From the NCBI RefSeq assembly GCF_016907365.1, contig NZ_JAFBBV010000001.1:4154001-4218000 (forward strand): a stretch of 64,000 nt of DNA, given 5' to 3'. The notes under the pieces are model-generated. The model ran no database searches. It saw nothing but the letters and a program-made list of their open reading frames with translations, and was not told the DNA's origin. The stretch is from Oerskovia paurometabola. Lineage in GTDB: Bacteria > Actinomycetota > Actinomycetes > Actinomycetales > Cellulomonadaceae. This document shows positions 39,337 through 47,636 of the stretch, piece after piece. The translations under genes were made by a program, and so were the position numbers. Position 1 is the stretch's first letter, and each line of letters starts with the position of its first letter.

Positions 39337-42204
39337 ATGTCTGCGCGCGCTCACGACCCGGCCGGCCCTCCGGCGACGGCCGGGCCGCGCCCGCAGGTGC
39401 ACGAGGTCGGGGCACGCTCCGGCGTCGAGCATCCCGCGCCGGACCCCCGCTCGTTCCGCTCGTTCCTCACGACCCCGCGCCCCGCCGGCGACGGCACCGA
39501 CCCGACCGTCATGGTCGTCGACACCCCCGAGTCCCGCGTCCGCCACCCCAGCGACCTCGTAGGGATCGTGCTGTGCGCGCTGGGGGTCGCGCTCGTCATG
39601 TTCATGTCCGTGTACGCGCACGGCACCACCGCGGGCGTCGCCGAGGACGTCCAGGGCTTCTCCGACCTCCTCGCGCGGATCCTGTTCATCCCGGTCGCGG
39701 TCCTCGAAGGTCTCGTGACCCTCGCGATCCCCACGGCGGTCCTCATCGAGCTGGGGATCCGCAAGCTCGGACGGCAGGTCGTCGAGTCGATCGCCGCCGC
39801 CGCGCTGGGCATGATCCTCGGCATCGCCGTGACCTACTCGGTGCTCACGTTCGGGTCCGACGACCTCGTGCAGGGTCTCTCGGTCCGGATCCGGGGCGAG
39901 TGGCAGCTCAGCATCCCCGGCTACGTCGCCGCGATCAGCGGGCTCCTCACCGCAGCGGGTCCCCGCACCCGACGCCGGACGGTGGCCTGGTCCTGGAACC
40001 TGCTGTTCATCGCGCTCGGCGTCGTCCTGATCACGGCCCAGGTGTCCCTGCCCGGTGCGATCATCACGCTCCTGCTCGGCCGCATCGCGGGAAACACGGT
40101 CCGGTGGGTGTCCGGCGTCCGCAGCGAACGCGCCTACGGCCCGCACCTGGTGGACGGCGTCCGCCGGGCCGGCTACTCGCCCACCGCGCTCGTGCGCGTC
40201 CGCGACGTATCCCAGCCCGCCGAGCTCGCGGAGGCCGCCGAGGACCCCATCACCGAGGTCAACGCCGACGGCGAGATCACGGGCGAGGTCCACGTCGGCG
40301 TCGTCCGGGTCGCCGGGTCCGACGAGGACTCGGCGCTGACCGCCGACGCGCGGATCACGGGCGACCACCTCTCGGGCGCCCTGGGCGAGGGAGTCGTGGA
40401 ACCTGCCGAGGCACCGTCCGACCCCGCCGCCATCGCCCTCGCCCGGTCCGGGGACAACCGCGTCTACGCGATGTTCACCGAGGACGGGGTGCGCCGCGAC
40501 GTCGTCGTGCTCGACGGCGACCGGCAGGTGGTCGGCTTCCTCACCCGGCTCTGGCGCTCGCTGCGCCTGCGCGGCATCGAGGGACGCGCCGCCATCTCGC
40601 TCAAGGCCGTGGCCGAGCGCACCGCCCTCCTCGCCTACGCGGCGAGGGCCGCGGGCGTCCGCACGCCGCGACTGCTCGGCGTCGCCGAGTCGGACGACTC
40701 GATGATCCTGGTCCAGGAGCACGCGGTGGGTGCCGTGTCGCTGCGCGACCTGCCCGACGACGAGGTCACGGACGCCGTCCTCACCGAGGCCTGGCACCAG
40801 ATCCAGCTCGCGCACGACGCCGGGCTCTCGCACCGCGCGCTGACCTCCGACGTCATGCTCGTGAGCCGCGGCGAACCCGGAGGGGCCGCGACGCACCCCG
40901 CCGGGTCGGGACCGGGCACCGGGTCCGCAGCCGTCGACCTGAGCCCCCGGAGCGGCACGGAGATCCCCGACGACTCCGAGGTCAAGGTCTGGCTGACCGG
41001 CTGGGAGCAGGGCGACATCGCGTCCTCCGAGCTGTCGCGCCGCATGGACCTCACACAGATGGTCGCGCTCCTCGCGCTGCGCGTGGGTGCCGAGCGCGCC
41101 GTGGCCTCGGCCGTGAGCGTGCTGCCGGGCGAGGACATCGCGGCGATCGGCCCGTTGCTCCAGTCGATCGCGCTGCCCGTCAGCACGCGCGAGGAGATGC
41201 GCGCCAACAAGGAGCTCTTCAAGGACCTGCGCGCCGCGCTCGTCGAGCGGCTCCCCGAGACCGACGTCGAGCCCCAGCGCATCACGCGCTTCGGGGCGCG
41301 GACCATCATCACGCTGACCCTGACGATCGTCGCGGTGACCGTGGTCGTCACGACCATGAACTTCCAGCAGATCACCGCGGCGGTCTCCGAGGCCAACCCC
41401 TGGTGGGCGGTCGTCTCGTTCGCGCTGGGCGTCCTCACCTGGTTCGGCGCCGCCCTGACCTTCGTGGCCTTCTCGCCCGTCAAGCTGCCCATGATGCGGG
41501 CGACGCTGACCCAGATGGCCGGGTCGTTCGTGGCCCTCGCGGCCCCGGCCGGGATCGGGCCCGCGGCGCTCAACCTGCGCATGCTCACCAAGCGCGGCGT
41601 GTCGACGCCCATGGCCGTCGCGACCGTCGCCCTGGTGCAGGTGTCGCAGTTCGTCATCACGATCCTGCTGCTGGTGGTCCTGTCGATGACGGCCCGGTCG
41701 GGCGGACTCATCAAGCTGCCCTCGACCACGGTCCTGCTCGCCATCACCGGGGTGGCCCTCGCTGTCATCGCGACGCTGCTCGTCCCTGCGGTGCGGCGCT
41801 GGGTGCTCGCCAAGATCCGGCCGACCGTCCAGCAGGTGTGGCCGCGTCTGTCCGAGATGCTCAGCCAGCCGGGCCGACTGGCCCTCGGCTTCGGCGGGAA
41901 CATCGTCATGACCCTCGGCTACGTGCTCGCGTTCGACGCGGCCCTCGCGGCGTTCGGCCAGGAGCTCGCGCTCGTCGACGTGGCCGTGATCTACCTGGTC
42001 GGCAACGCGGCGGGCGCAGCCGTCCCGACACCCGGTGGCCTGGGTGCGATCGAGGGGGCGCTCATCGTCGGCCTGACGGCGGCCGGCATCCCGCCCGCGC
42101 TCGCCACGTCGGCGACGTTCCTCTTCCGCCTCGCGACCTACTGGGCCCGCATCCCGATCGGCTGGGGCGCCATGCGCTACCTGCAGCGCAAGGGCGACCT
42201 GTAG
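39337..42204 (+). CDS. UPF0104/lysylphosphatidylglycerol-synthase-type flippase domain protein with kinase-like middle
   Basis: A 955-residue membrane protein. After a disordered 65-residue start come about six helices (residues roughly 75-245). A cytosolic middle follows (about 285-640), resembling a degenerate kinase of the APH/RIO type: SLKAVAERTALLAYAARAAGVRTPRLLG, MILVQEHAVGAVSLRDLP, and DAGLSHRALTSDVMLVSR where HRDLxxxN would be expected. The C-terminal 300 residues carry the eight-helix UPF0104/MprF flippase region (GSFVALAAPAGIGPAALNLR; GNAAGAAVPTPGGLGAIEGA). There is no aminoacyl-transfer (DUF2156) domain, so lysyl-PG synthesis is not expected. Likely role: lipid or polyprenyl-lipid translocation. 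Leaderless ATG at 39337. Confidence 0.82.
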   Translation: MSARAHDPAGPPATAGPRPQVHEVGARSGVEHPAPDPRSFRSFLTTPRPAGDGTDPTVMVVDTPESRVRHPSDLVGIVLCALGVALVMFMSVYAHGTTAGVAEDVQGFSDLLARILFIPVAVLEGLVTLAIPTAVLIELGIRKLGRQVVESIAAAALGMILGIAVTYSVLTFGSDDLVQGLSVRIRGEWQLSIPGYVAAISGLLTAAGPRTRRRTVAWSWNLLFIALGVVLITAQVSLPGAIITLLLGRIAGNTVRWVSGVRSERAYGPHLVDGVRRAGYSPTALVRVRDVSQPAELAEAAEDPITEVNADGEITGEVHVGVVRVAGSDEDSALTADARITGDHLSGALGEGVVEPAEAPSDPAAIALARSGDNRVYAMFTEDGVRRDVVVLDGDRQVVGFLTRLWRSLRLRGIEGRAAISLKAVAERTALLAYAARAAGVRTPRLLGVAESDDSMILVQEHAVGAVSLRDLPDDEVTDAVLTEAWHQIQLAHDAGLSHRALTSDVMLVSRGEPGGAATHPAGSGPGTGSAAVDLSPRSGTEIPDDSEVKVWLTGWEQGDIASSELSRRMDLTQMVALLALRVGAERAVASAVSVLPGEDIAAIGPLLQSIALPVSTREEMRANKELFKDLRAALVERLPETDVEPQRITRFGARTIITLTLTIVAVTVVVTTMNFQQITAAVSEANPWWAVVSFALGVLTWFGAALTFVAFSPVKLPMMRATLTQMAGSFVALAAPAGIGPAALNLRMLTKRGVSTPMAVATVALVQVSQFVITILLLVVLSMTARSGGLIKLPSTTVLLAITGVALAVIATLLVPAVRRWVLAKIRPTVQQVWPRLSEMLSQPGRLALGFGGNIVMTLGYVLAFDAALAAFGQELALVDVAVIYLVGNAAGAAVPTPGGLGAIEGALIVGLTAAGIPPALATSATFLFRLATYWARIPIGWGAMRYLQRKGDL

Positions 42205-42228
42205 CAGCTGGTCGTCGGGCGGTAGCCG

Positions 42229-43389
42229 CTACCCCTGCAGCACCACCGCCGAGCCCTGGCCCCCGCCGCCGCACAGCGCCGCCGCGCCCACGGCGTCGCC
42301 GCCGAGCGCCGCGAGCCGCCGCGCGAGGTGACCCACGATCCGCGCGCCCGACGCCCCGATGGGGTGCCCGAGCGCGATGGCACCCCCGTTGGCGTCGACG
42401 ATCGCGGGATCGACGCCCAGGAGGTCCGTCGACGCGATGGCCACCGCGGCGAAGGCCTCGTTGATCTCGATCGCGGACAGCGTGTCGACCGCGAGGCCGG
42501 CGCGCCCGCAGGCCGCACGGATCGCGTTCGCGGGCTGCGCGTGCAGCGAGACGTCGGGCCCGGCGACGAGCGCGTGCCCCAGGAGGCGCGCGCCGGTCAG
42601 GCCCCGCCGTGCGGCCTCCTCGTCGCTCACGAGCACGAGGGCCGCGGCGCCGTCGGAGATCTGCGAGGCGTTCCCGGCCGTGATGGTGCCGTCCTCACGG
42701 AAGGCGGGGCGCAGCCGCGCCAGGACCTCGACCGTGGTGTCGGCGCGTACGCCGTCGTCCGCGTCGACGAGCCGGCCGCCGCGCCCGGGCGTCTGGAAGG
42801 GCGCGATCTCGCCCCGCAGGAAGTCCGCGGCCGCGGCGGCCCGCGCGTGCGACGACGCCGCGAACGCGTCCTGCGCCTCCCGGCCGATCGCGAGCCCCTC
42901 GCCGTGCCGCTCGGTGCTGAGCCCCATCGACTCCTGCTCGAACGCGTCGCGCAGCCCGTCGTGCGCGAGCGTGTCCACGAGGGTCACGTCGCCGAACCTC
43001 TGGCCCGCGCGCGACCCGACCCACGCGTGCGGCGCGAGGCTCATGGACTCCTGCCCCACGGCCACGACGACGTGCGCCTCGCCCGCGGTGATCAGCCGGT
43101 GCGCCTGCACCACGGCCTCCATGCCGGACAGGCACACCGCGTTGAGCGTCATCGCGGGTACGGAGAAGGGCACGCCGGCGCCGACGGCGGCCTGCCGTGC
43201 CGGGTTCTGGCCGGCCCCGCCCTGGAGCACCTGCCCGGCGAGGACGAGCTCGACGTCGTCGGGCGTGAGCCTCGCGTCCGCGAGCGCCGCGCCCAGCGCG
43301 TGGGCTCCGAGGACCGCGGCGGGCACGGTCGCGAAGGCCCCGTTGAAGCGCACGAACGGGGTGCGCGCGTACCCCACGACGACGGTCAT
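42229..43389 (-). CDS. Acetyl-CoA C-acetyltransferase (thiolase II)
   Basis: A 386-residue cytosolic degradative thiolase. The nucleophilic Cys is in [13 protein letters not shown], the catalytic His in [13 protein letters not shown], and the second Cys in [16 protein letters not shown]. It cleaves acetoacetyl-CoA to two acetyl-CoA. ATG at 43389 follows AGGAGTC and overlaps the stop of the CoA-transferase beta gene (ATGA). As last gene of the branched-chain acid cluster it fits the final step after acetoacetate activation. Confidence 0.93.
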   Translation of the reverse strand: MTVVVGYARTPFVRFNGAFATVPAAVLGAHALGAALADARLTPDDVELVLAGQVLQGGAGQNPARQAAVGAGVPFSVPAMTLNAVCLSGMEAVVQAHRLITAGEAHVVVAVGQESMSLAPHAWVGSRAGQRFGDVTLVDTLAHDGLRDAFEQESMGLSTERHGEGLAIGREAQDAFAASSHARAAAAADFLRGEIAPFQTPGRGGRLVDADDGVRADTTVEVLARLRPAFREDGTITAGNASQISDGAAALVLVSDEEAARRGLTGARLLGHALVAGPDVSLHAQPANAIRAACGRAGLAVDTLSAIEINEAFAAVAIASTDLLGVDPAIVDANGGAIALGHPIGASGARIVGHLARRLAALGGDAVGAAALCGGGGQGSAVVLQG

Positions 43390-44102
43390 GACTCCTCCTG
43401 GTGTCCGGTGCGGGACTGTGTGGGAACTCCGGCAGGGTCGCCCGGTTCTTCCAGCCCGACGACGTAGCTCGCCTCGGTCACGTCCCGCACCTCGTCGAGC
43501 GTCACGCCGGGCGCGACGGCGCGCAGCACGAGGTGACGACCCGGGTCGTCGGGACCGGGCAGGACGTCGAAGACCGCGCGGTCCGTGATGATCCGGTCCA
43601 CCACGCCCTCGCCCGTGAGCGGCAGCGCGCACTCGTGCCGGAGCTTGGGCGACCCGTCACGCGCGACGTGGTCCATGAGCACGACGATCCGGGGCGTGCC
43701 CGCGACGAGGTCCATGGCCCCGCCCATGCCCTTGACGAGCTTCCCCGGTACGGTCCAGTTCGCCAGGTCGCCGGTCTGGGAGACCTCCAGGGCCCCGAGG
43801 ATCGCGATGTCGACGTGCCCGCCGCGGATCATGGCGAACGACGTCGCCGAGTCGAAATAGCTCGCACCCGGCAGGGCCGTGACGGTCTGCTTGCCCGCGT
43901 TGATCAGGTCGGCGTCCTCGTCGCCCTCGACCGGGAACGGCCCGATGCCCAGCATCCCGTTCTCGCTCTGCAGCGTGATGGACACGCCGGGCGGCAGGTG
44001 GTTCGCGACGAGCGTGGGGATGCCGATCCCGAGGTTCACGTAGTCGCCGTCGTGCAGCTCGGCCGCGGCGATCGCGGCCATCTCGTCCCGGTCCCAGGGC
44101 AT
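43386..44102 (-). CDS. scoB: 3-oxoacid/itaconate CoA-transferase, beta subunit
   Basis: A 238-residue class I CoA-transferase subunit. The catalytic Glu lies in [16 protein letters not shown], preceded by [16 protein letters not shown]. It exchanges CoA between succinyl-CoA and acetoacetate, or itaconate in the mycobacterial homologues Rv2503c/Rv2504c. ATG at 44102 lies one base from the alpha-subunit stop, so the two are co-translated as a heteromer. It is orthologous in position to the mycobacterial scoB. Confidence 0.9.
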   Translation of the reverse strand: MPWDRDEMAAIAAAELHDGDYVNLGIGIPTLVANHLPPGVSITLQSENGMLGIGPFPVEGDEDADLINAGKQTVTALPGASYFDSATSFAMIRGGHVDIAILGALEVSQTGDLANWTVPGKLVKGMGGAMDLVAGTPRIVVLMDHVARDGSPKLRHECALPLTGEGVVDRIITDRAVFDVLPGPDDPGRHLVLRAVAPGVTLDEVRDVTEASYVVGLEEPGDPAGVPTQSRTGHQEES

Positions 44103-44103
44103 G

Positions 44104-44904
44104 TCAGGCGTCCTTTCCTGCGGCTGTCGGCGCGCCGACCGCGACCGCCTGCGGCCGCACCGTGCGCTGCTCGATGTCCTTGACCCGTGGCCGCGCGGGC
44201 ACGAGCCGGTCGACGAAGATCCCGGGCGTGACGACGACGTCGGGGTCGAGGGGCTCGTCCAGGACGAGCTCGGCCTCGACCACCGTGACGCGCCCGGCGG
44301 TCGCGACGAGCGGGTTGAAGTTCCGGGCCGTGAACCGGTACGTGAGGTTGCCCCAGGGGTCGGCGCGGTGCGCGTGCACCAGGGCCAGGTCCGCGACGAT
44401 GCCGCGCTCCAGGACGTAGCGGCGCCCGTCGAACTCCTCGACGGGCTTGCCCTCGGCGACCGGTGTCCCGACGCCCGTGGCGGTGTAGAACGCGGGGATG
44501 CCCGCGCCCCCCGCGCGCAGCCGCTCGGCGAGCGTGCCCTGCGGCACGAACTCGACCTTGAGGTCGCCGTCGAGGTACCGCTGCGCGAACAGCTTGTTCT
44601 CGCCCACGTAGGACGACAGGACCTTGTCGACCTGGTCGCTCTCGAGCAGCAGCCCGAGCCCTTTGCCGTCGACGCCCATGTTGTTGGACACCACGGTGAG
44701 CCCCCGCACGCCCGAGTCACGCACGGCCTCGATGAGGTCGGCCGGGATGCCGCACAGACCGAACCCGCCGACCGCGATCGTCATGCCGTCGCGCAGCAGG
44801 CCGTCGAGCGCGGTGGCCGCGTCAGGGAGGTGGGCGACGCCCGGCGCGCGCGGGGTCGTCCGGGGGGCCGGCGCGCTCGCCGGCCGGGTTCCGTCGGTCG
44901 TCAT
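44104..44904 (-). CDS. scoA: 3-oxoacid/itaconate CoA-transferase, alpha subunit
   Basis: A 266-residue CoA-transferase alpha subunit with the CoA-binding glycine loop [17 protein letters not shown] and the family stretches [17 protein letters not shown] and [21 protein letters not shown] 25-residue Thr/Pro/Ala-rich lead is probably disordered. ATG at 44904 overlaps the stop of the CitE-like gene by four bases. The partner is the beta subunit encoded next. Confidence 0.9.
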   Translation of the reverse strand: MTTDGTRPASAPAPRTTPRAPGVAHLPDAATALDGLLRDGMTIAVGGFGLCGIPADLIEAVRDSGVRGLTVVSNNMGVDGKGLGLLLESDQVDKVLSSYVGENKLFAQRYLDGDLKVEFVPQGTLAERLRAGGAGIPAFYTATGVGTPVAEGKPVEEFDGRRYVLERGIVADLALVHAHRADPWGNLTYRFTARNFNPLVATAGRVTVVEAELVLDEPLDPDVVVTPGIFVDRLVPARPRVKDIEQRTVRPQAVAVGAPTAAGKDA

Positions 44905-45794
44905 GTCGGCCTGCTTCCTGTGCGGAGGGACTCGGGTGCTGGGCGGTCGGCGGCTGCGTCGGCCGCGGTGGCGGCGTCGGCGGCACCAGCCAGGCGCGCC
45001 CGTCGCAGCACGGCCTCGGCGTGCCGCAGCGAGGGGCCGTCGATCATCACGCCGTCGTGCACGAACACGCCGTCGTGTCCGGTGGCCGCGGCGAGCAGCG
45101 AACGGGCGGCCGCGACGGCGCCCGGCGGGGGCGCGTACGCGGCCCGGACGACCGGCACGTGCGAGGGGTGGATGCACGCGGTCGCGGCGAAGCCGACGGC
45201 TGCGGCGTCGAGCGCCTCGTCGCGCAGGCCGTCGAGGTCGTCGATCGCGAGGTGCACCGCGTCGATCGCGGCGACGCCCGCGGCCCCCGCGGCGAGCAGC
45301 ACCGCGGAGCGGGCGGCGCGGGCGACGTCCCGGTAGGTCCCGTCGGGGAACCGGCTCGACGTCCCACCGAGCGACGCGACCAGGTCGTCGGCACCCCACA
45401 TGAGGGCGACGACGCCGGGCCGACGGGCGAGCTCGGGTGCGGCCAGCACGCCCGCGGCCGTCTCGCACAGCGCGACGACGCGGAGCCCGCCCACGTCGAG
45501 CGGCAGCCGCTCGTCGGCCTTGGGGACCATGACGGTCCGGTAGGCGGTGCGGGCGAGCACGGCCAGGTCGGCTGCGTGCTCCGGGGTCCCGACCGCGTTG
45601 ACGCGCACGACGGTCCGCGCCGGGTCGAGGGGTTCGGCGAGGAGCGCGTCGCGCGCCGCGGCCTTGCGGTCCGGCGCGACGGCGTCCTCGAGGTCGAGGA
45701 TCACGGCGTCGGCACGGTCCGCGGCCTTGCGGTAGCGGTCGGGCCGGTCGGCGGGGCAGAAGAGGAGCGCGGGCCCCAGGTCGAAGGTCGTCAC
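44901..45794 (-). CDS. citE: CitE-like beta-hydroxyacyl-CoA lyase (Rv2498c-type HMG-CoA/citramalyl-CoA lyase)
   Basis: A 297-residue HpcH/HpaI-family TIM barrel. PALLFCPADRPDRYRKA begins the fold, VILDLEDAVAPDRK holds the metal-binding acidic residues, VVALCETAAGVLAAPEL carries the second acidic ligand, and VALMWGADDLVASLGG follows. It stands exactly where leucine clusters need an HMG-CoA lyase, and no canonical HMGL-type lyase is present. The M. tuberculosis counterpart in the same gene order, Rv2498c, is reported to cleave (R)-HMG-CoA and (S)-citramalyl-CoA. GTG at 45794 overlaps the MaoC gene stop. True citrate lyase is unlikely, since its CitD and CitF partners are missing. Confidence 0.85.
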   Translation of the reverse strand: MTTFDLGPALLFCPADRPDRYRKAADRADAVILDLEDAVAPDRKAAARDALLAEPLDPARTVVRVNAVGTPEHAADLAVLARTAYRTVMVPKADERLPLDVGGLRVVALCETAAGVLAAPELARRPGVVALMWGADDLVASLGGTSSRFPDGTYRDVARAARSAVLLAAGAAGVAAIDAVHLAIDDLDGLRDEALDAAAVGFAATACIHPSHVPVVRAAYAPPPGAVAAARSLLAAATGHDGVFVHDGVMIDGPSLRHAEAVLRRARLAGAADAATAADAAADRPAPESLRTGSRPT

Positions 45795-46345
45795 GGTGCA
45801 CCGCCCTCCTGCCCGACGACGTCGCGCGCCACCGCGTCCGGCGCGCCTTGTGCGGCGGTCGTGGCGAGGGCCGCCTCGTGCGCCGGTCGCGTCCACACGA
45901 GCGTCGACCGCACGGCCCGCGCCACGAGCACGCCGTCCTGGTTGTGCCCCCGGTGCTCGAACGTCACGACCCCCTGCCCGGGTCGTGAGGCGGACGGCCG
46001 CTTCTCGAGCACCACGGTCGAGGAGTACAGGGTGTCGCCGTGGAACACCGGGTGCGGGAACGCGACCTCGGCGAACCCGAGGTTGGCGACGATCGTGCCC
46101 TGCGTGAGCTGCGCGACCGAGGCCCCGACGAGCGTCGAGAGCGTGAGCATCGAATTCACGAGGCGCTGCCCGAACGGCTGGGTCGCGGCCCACGCGGCGT
46201 CGAGGTGGAGCGACTGGGTGTTCATGGTCAGCGTCGTGAACAGGACGTTGTCGGCCTCGGTCAGCGTGCGCCCCGGGCGGTGGACGTAGCGGACCTCCTC
46301 GTCGAGCTCGTCGTAGTAGAGCCCGCGCTGCACGATCTCCCGCAT
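45791..46345 (-). CDS. MaoC-like hot-dog-fold enoyl-CoA hydratase
   Basis: A 184-residue hydratase of the MaoC type. The R-hydratase-like pattern is visible in GRTLTEADNVLFTTLTMNTQ with its Asp-Asn site, and FPHPVFHGDTLYSSTVVLEK closes the fold. In the homologous mycobacterial cluster this position is held by Rv2499c, next to the CitE-type lyase. A hydratase here would turn 3-methylglutaconyl-CoA into (R)-HMG-CoA (or mesaconyl/itaconyl-CoA into citramalyl-CoA). ATG at 46345 follows AAGGAG. It is the first gene after a palindrome that splits the long cluster. Confidence 0.87.
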   Translation of the reverse strand: MREIVQRGLYYDELDEEVRYVHRPGRTLTEADNVLFTTLTMNTQSLHLDAAWAATQPFGQRLVNSMLTLSTLVGASVAQLTQGTIVANLGFAEVAFPHPVFHGDTLYSSTVVLEKRPSASRPGQGVVTFEHRGHNQDGVLVARAVRSTLVWTRPAHEAALATTAAQGAPDAVARDVVGQEGGAP

Positions 46346-46384
46346 CCTGCACTCCTTCCTGCTGGTCTGCTGTGTGTCCCGGGC

Positions 46385-46445
46385 TGCCGAGAACGAGGTT
46401 GCGGTCGTTCTGGGCAGGTTGCCGGCCTCAACCTCGTTCTCGGCA
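46385..46445. repeat. GCCGA-family palindrome splitting the branched-chain acid cluster
   Basis: TGCCGAGAACGAGGTTGCGG pairs with CCTCAACCTCGTTCTCGGCA with one mismatch, around a 21-base interior. It lies in the 106-bp gap between the acyl-CoA dehydrogenase stop and the MaoC start. Its arms are almost identical to those at 25288-25348. It may reduce read-through into the last five genes. Confidence 0.8.
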
Positions 46446-46451
46446 CCCGGC

Positions 46452-47636
46452 CTAGGCCGTGAGGCCCAGCCCGCGCGCGATGATCATGAGCTGCACCTCG
46501 GACGTCCCCTCCCCGATCTCGAGCACCTTGGAGTCCCGGTAGTGGCGAGCCACCGGGTTCTCGTTCAGGAAGCCGTAGCCGCCGAAGATCTGCGCCGCGT
46601 CGCGCGCGTTCGCCATGGCCGCCTCGCTGCCCACGAGCTTCGCCATGGACGCCTCGACCTTGAACGGGACGTCGTTCGCGAGCTTCGAGGCCGCGTCGTA
46701 GTAGCAGAGCCGCGCCTGGTGGACGCGGGCCGCCATGCGCGAGAGCGTGAACGCGATGTGCTGGTTCGAGCCGATGTCGCGTCCGAAGACGTTGCGCGTC
46801 CGCGCGTACCGCAGCGCCTCCTCCAGGCACCCTTGGGCGGCGCCCGTGGCGAGCGCCGCGAACGCGATGCGCCCCTCGTCGAGGGCGTGCAGGAAGTTCG
46901 CGTACCCGCGGCCCAGCTCGCCCAGGAGGTTCGCCGTGGGGACCCGGACGTCCTCGAACGTCAGGGGGTGCGTGTCGGACGTGTGCCACCCGACCTTGTC
47001 GTACGCCGGCCCGACCGTGAACCCGGCCGTCCCGGACGGCACGAGGATCGACGACAGCTCCTTCTTCACCGACCCGTCGGTGCGCACCTCCTCCGCCGTG
47101 ACCGCGGTGACCGTGACGACGCTCGTGATGGGCGTCCCGGAGTTGGTGATGAACTGCTTGCTGCCGTCGATGACCCACACCCCGCCGCCGCCGTCCGGGC
47201 CGGGCTCGTGCCGCGCCGTCGTGCGGGTGGCGCCCGCGTCGGAGCCCGCCTCGGCCTCGGTCAGCCCGAATGCCGCGAGGGCCCGCCCCGTGACGAGGTC
47301 CGGCAGCCACCGCTCGCGCTGCTCCGCGGTCCCGTGCCGCACGATCGGCATGATCCCGAGCCCCACACCGGCCTCCAGGGTCACCGCGATGCTCTGGTCG
47401 ACGCGCGCGAGCGCCTCGACCGCGAGGCACAGCGACAGGTAGTCCTTGCCCTGGCCGCCGTGCTCGACGGGGAACGGCAGGCCGAAGAGCCCCAGGTCGC
47501 CCATCTCGCGGATGATGTCGAGCGGCAGGCGGCGCTCGGTGTCGTACGTGTACGCGGCGGGCGCGACGACGGTGTCCGCGAACTCGCGCACGGTGTCGCT
47601 GAGCTTGCGCTGGTCGTCGGTGAGCTCGGTGTTCAT
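46452..47636 (-). CDS. Acyl-CoA dehydrogenase (branched short-chain type)
   Basis: A 394-residue FAD enzyme. AAFGLTEAEAGSDAGATRTTA and the VIDGSKQFITNSG stretch are the signatures of the acyl-CoA dehydrogenase middle domain, and GEGTSEVQLMIIARGLG ends the catalytic domain. The Glu in GEGTSE sits where MCAD/SCAD-type enzymes keep their catalytic base, whereas isovaleryl-CoA dehydrogenases have Ala there and a Glu in the preceding G-helix; here that helix reads LDEGRIAF, with Gly at the corresponding place. The substrate is a branched acyl-CoA by context. ATG at 47636 overlaps the biotin carboxylase stop. Confidence 0.9.
   Translation of the reverse strand: MNTELTDDQRKLSDTVREFADTVVAPAAYTYDTERRLPLDIIREMGDLGLFGLPFPVEHGGQGKDYLSLCLAVEALARVDQSIAVTLEAGVGLGIMPIVRHGTAEQRERWLPDLVTGRALAAFGLTEAEAGSDAGATRTTARHEPGPDGGGGVWVIDGSKQFITNSGTPITSVVTVTAVTAEEVRTDGSVKKELSSILVPSGTAGFTVGPAYDKVGWHTSDTHPLTFEDVRVPTANLLGELGRGYANFLHALDEGRIAFAALATGAAQGCLEEALRYARTRNVFGRDIGSNQHIAFTLSRMAARVHQARLCYYDAASKLANDVPFKVEASMAKLVGSEAAMANARDAAQIFGGYGFLNENPVARHYRDSKVLEIGEGTSEVQLMIIARGLGLTA

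Noticed and set aside
39337..42204. MprF lysyl-phosphatidylglycerol synthase
   Set aside because: Only the flippase-type membrane domain is present; the aminoacyl-transfer domain that makes lysyl-PG is missing.
44901..45794. Citrate lyase beta subunit
   Set aside because: No citD, citF or citC genes are nearby, and the surrounding pathway calls for an HMG-CoA or citramalyl-CoA lyase.
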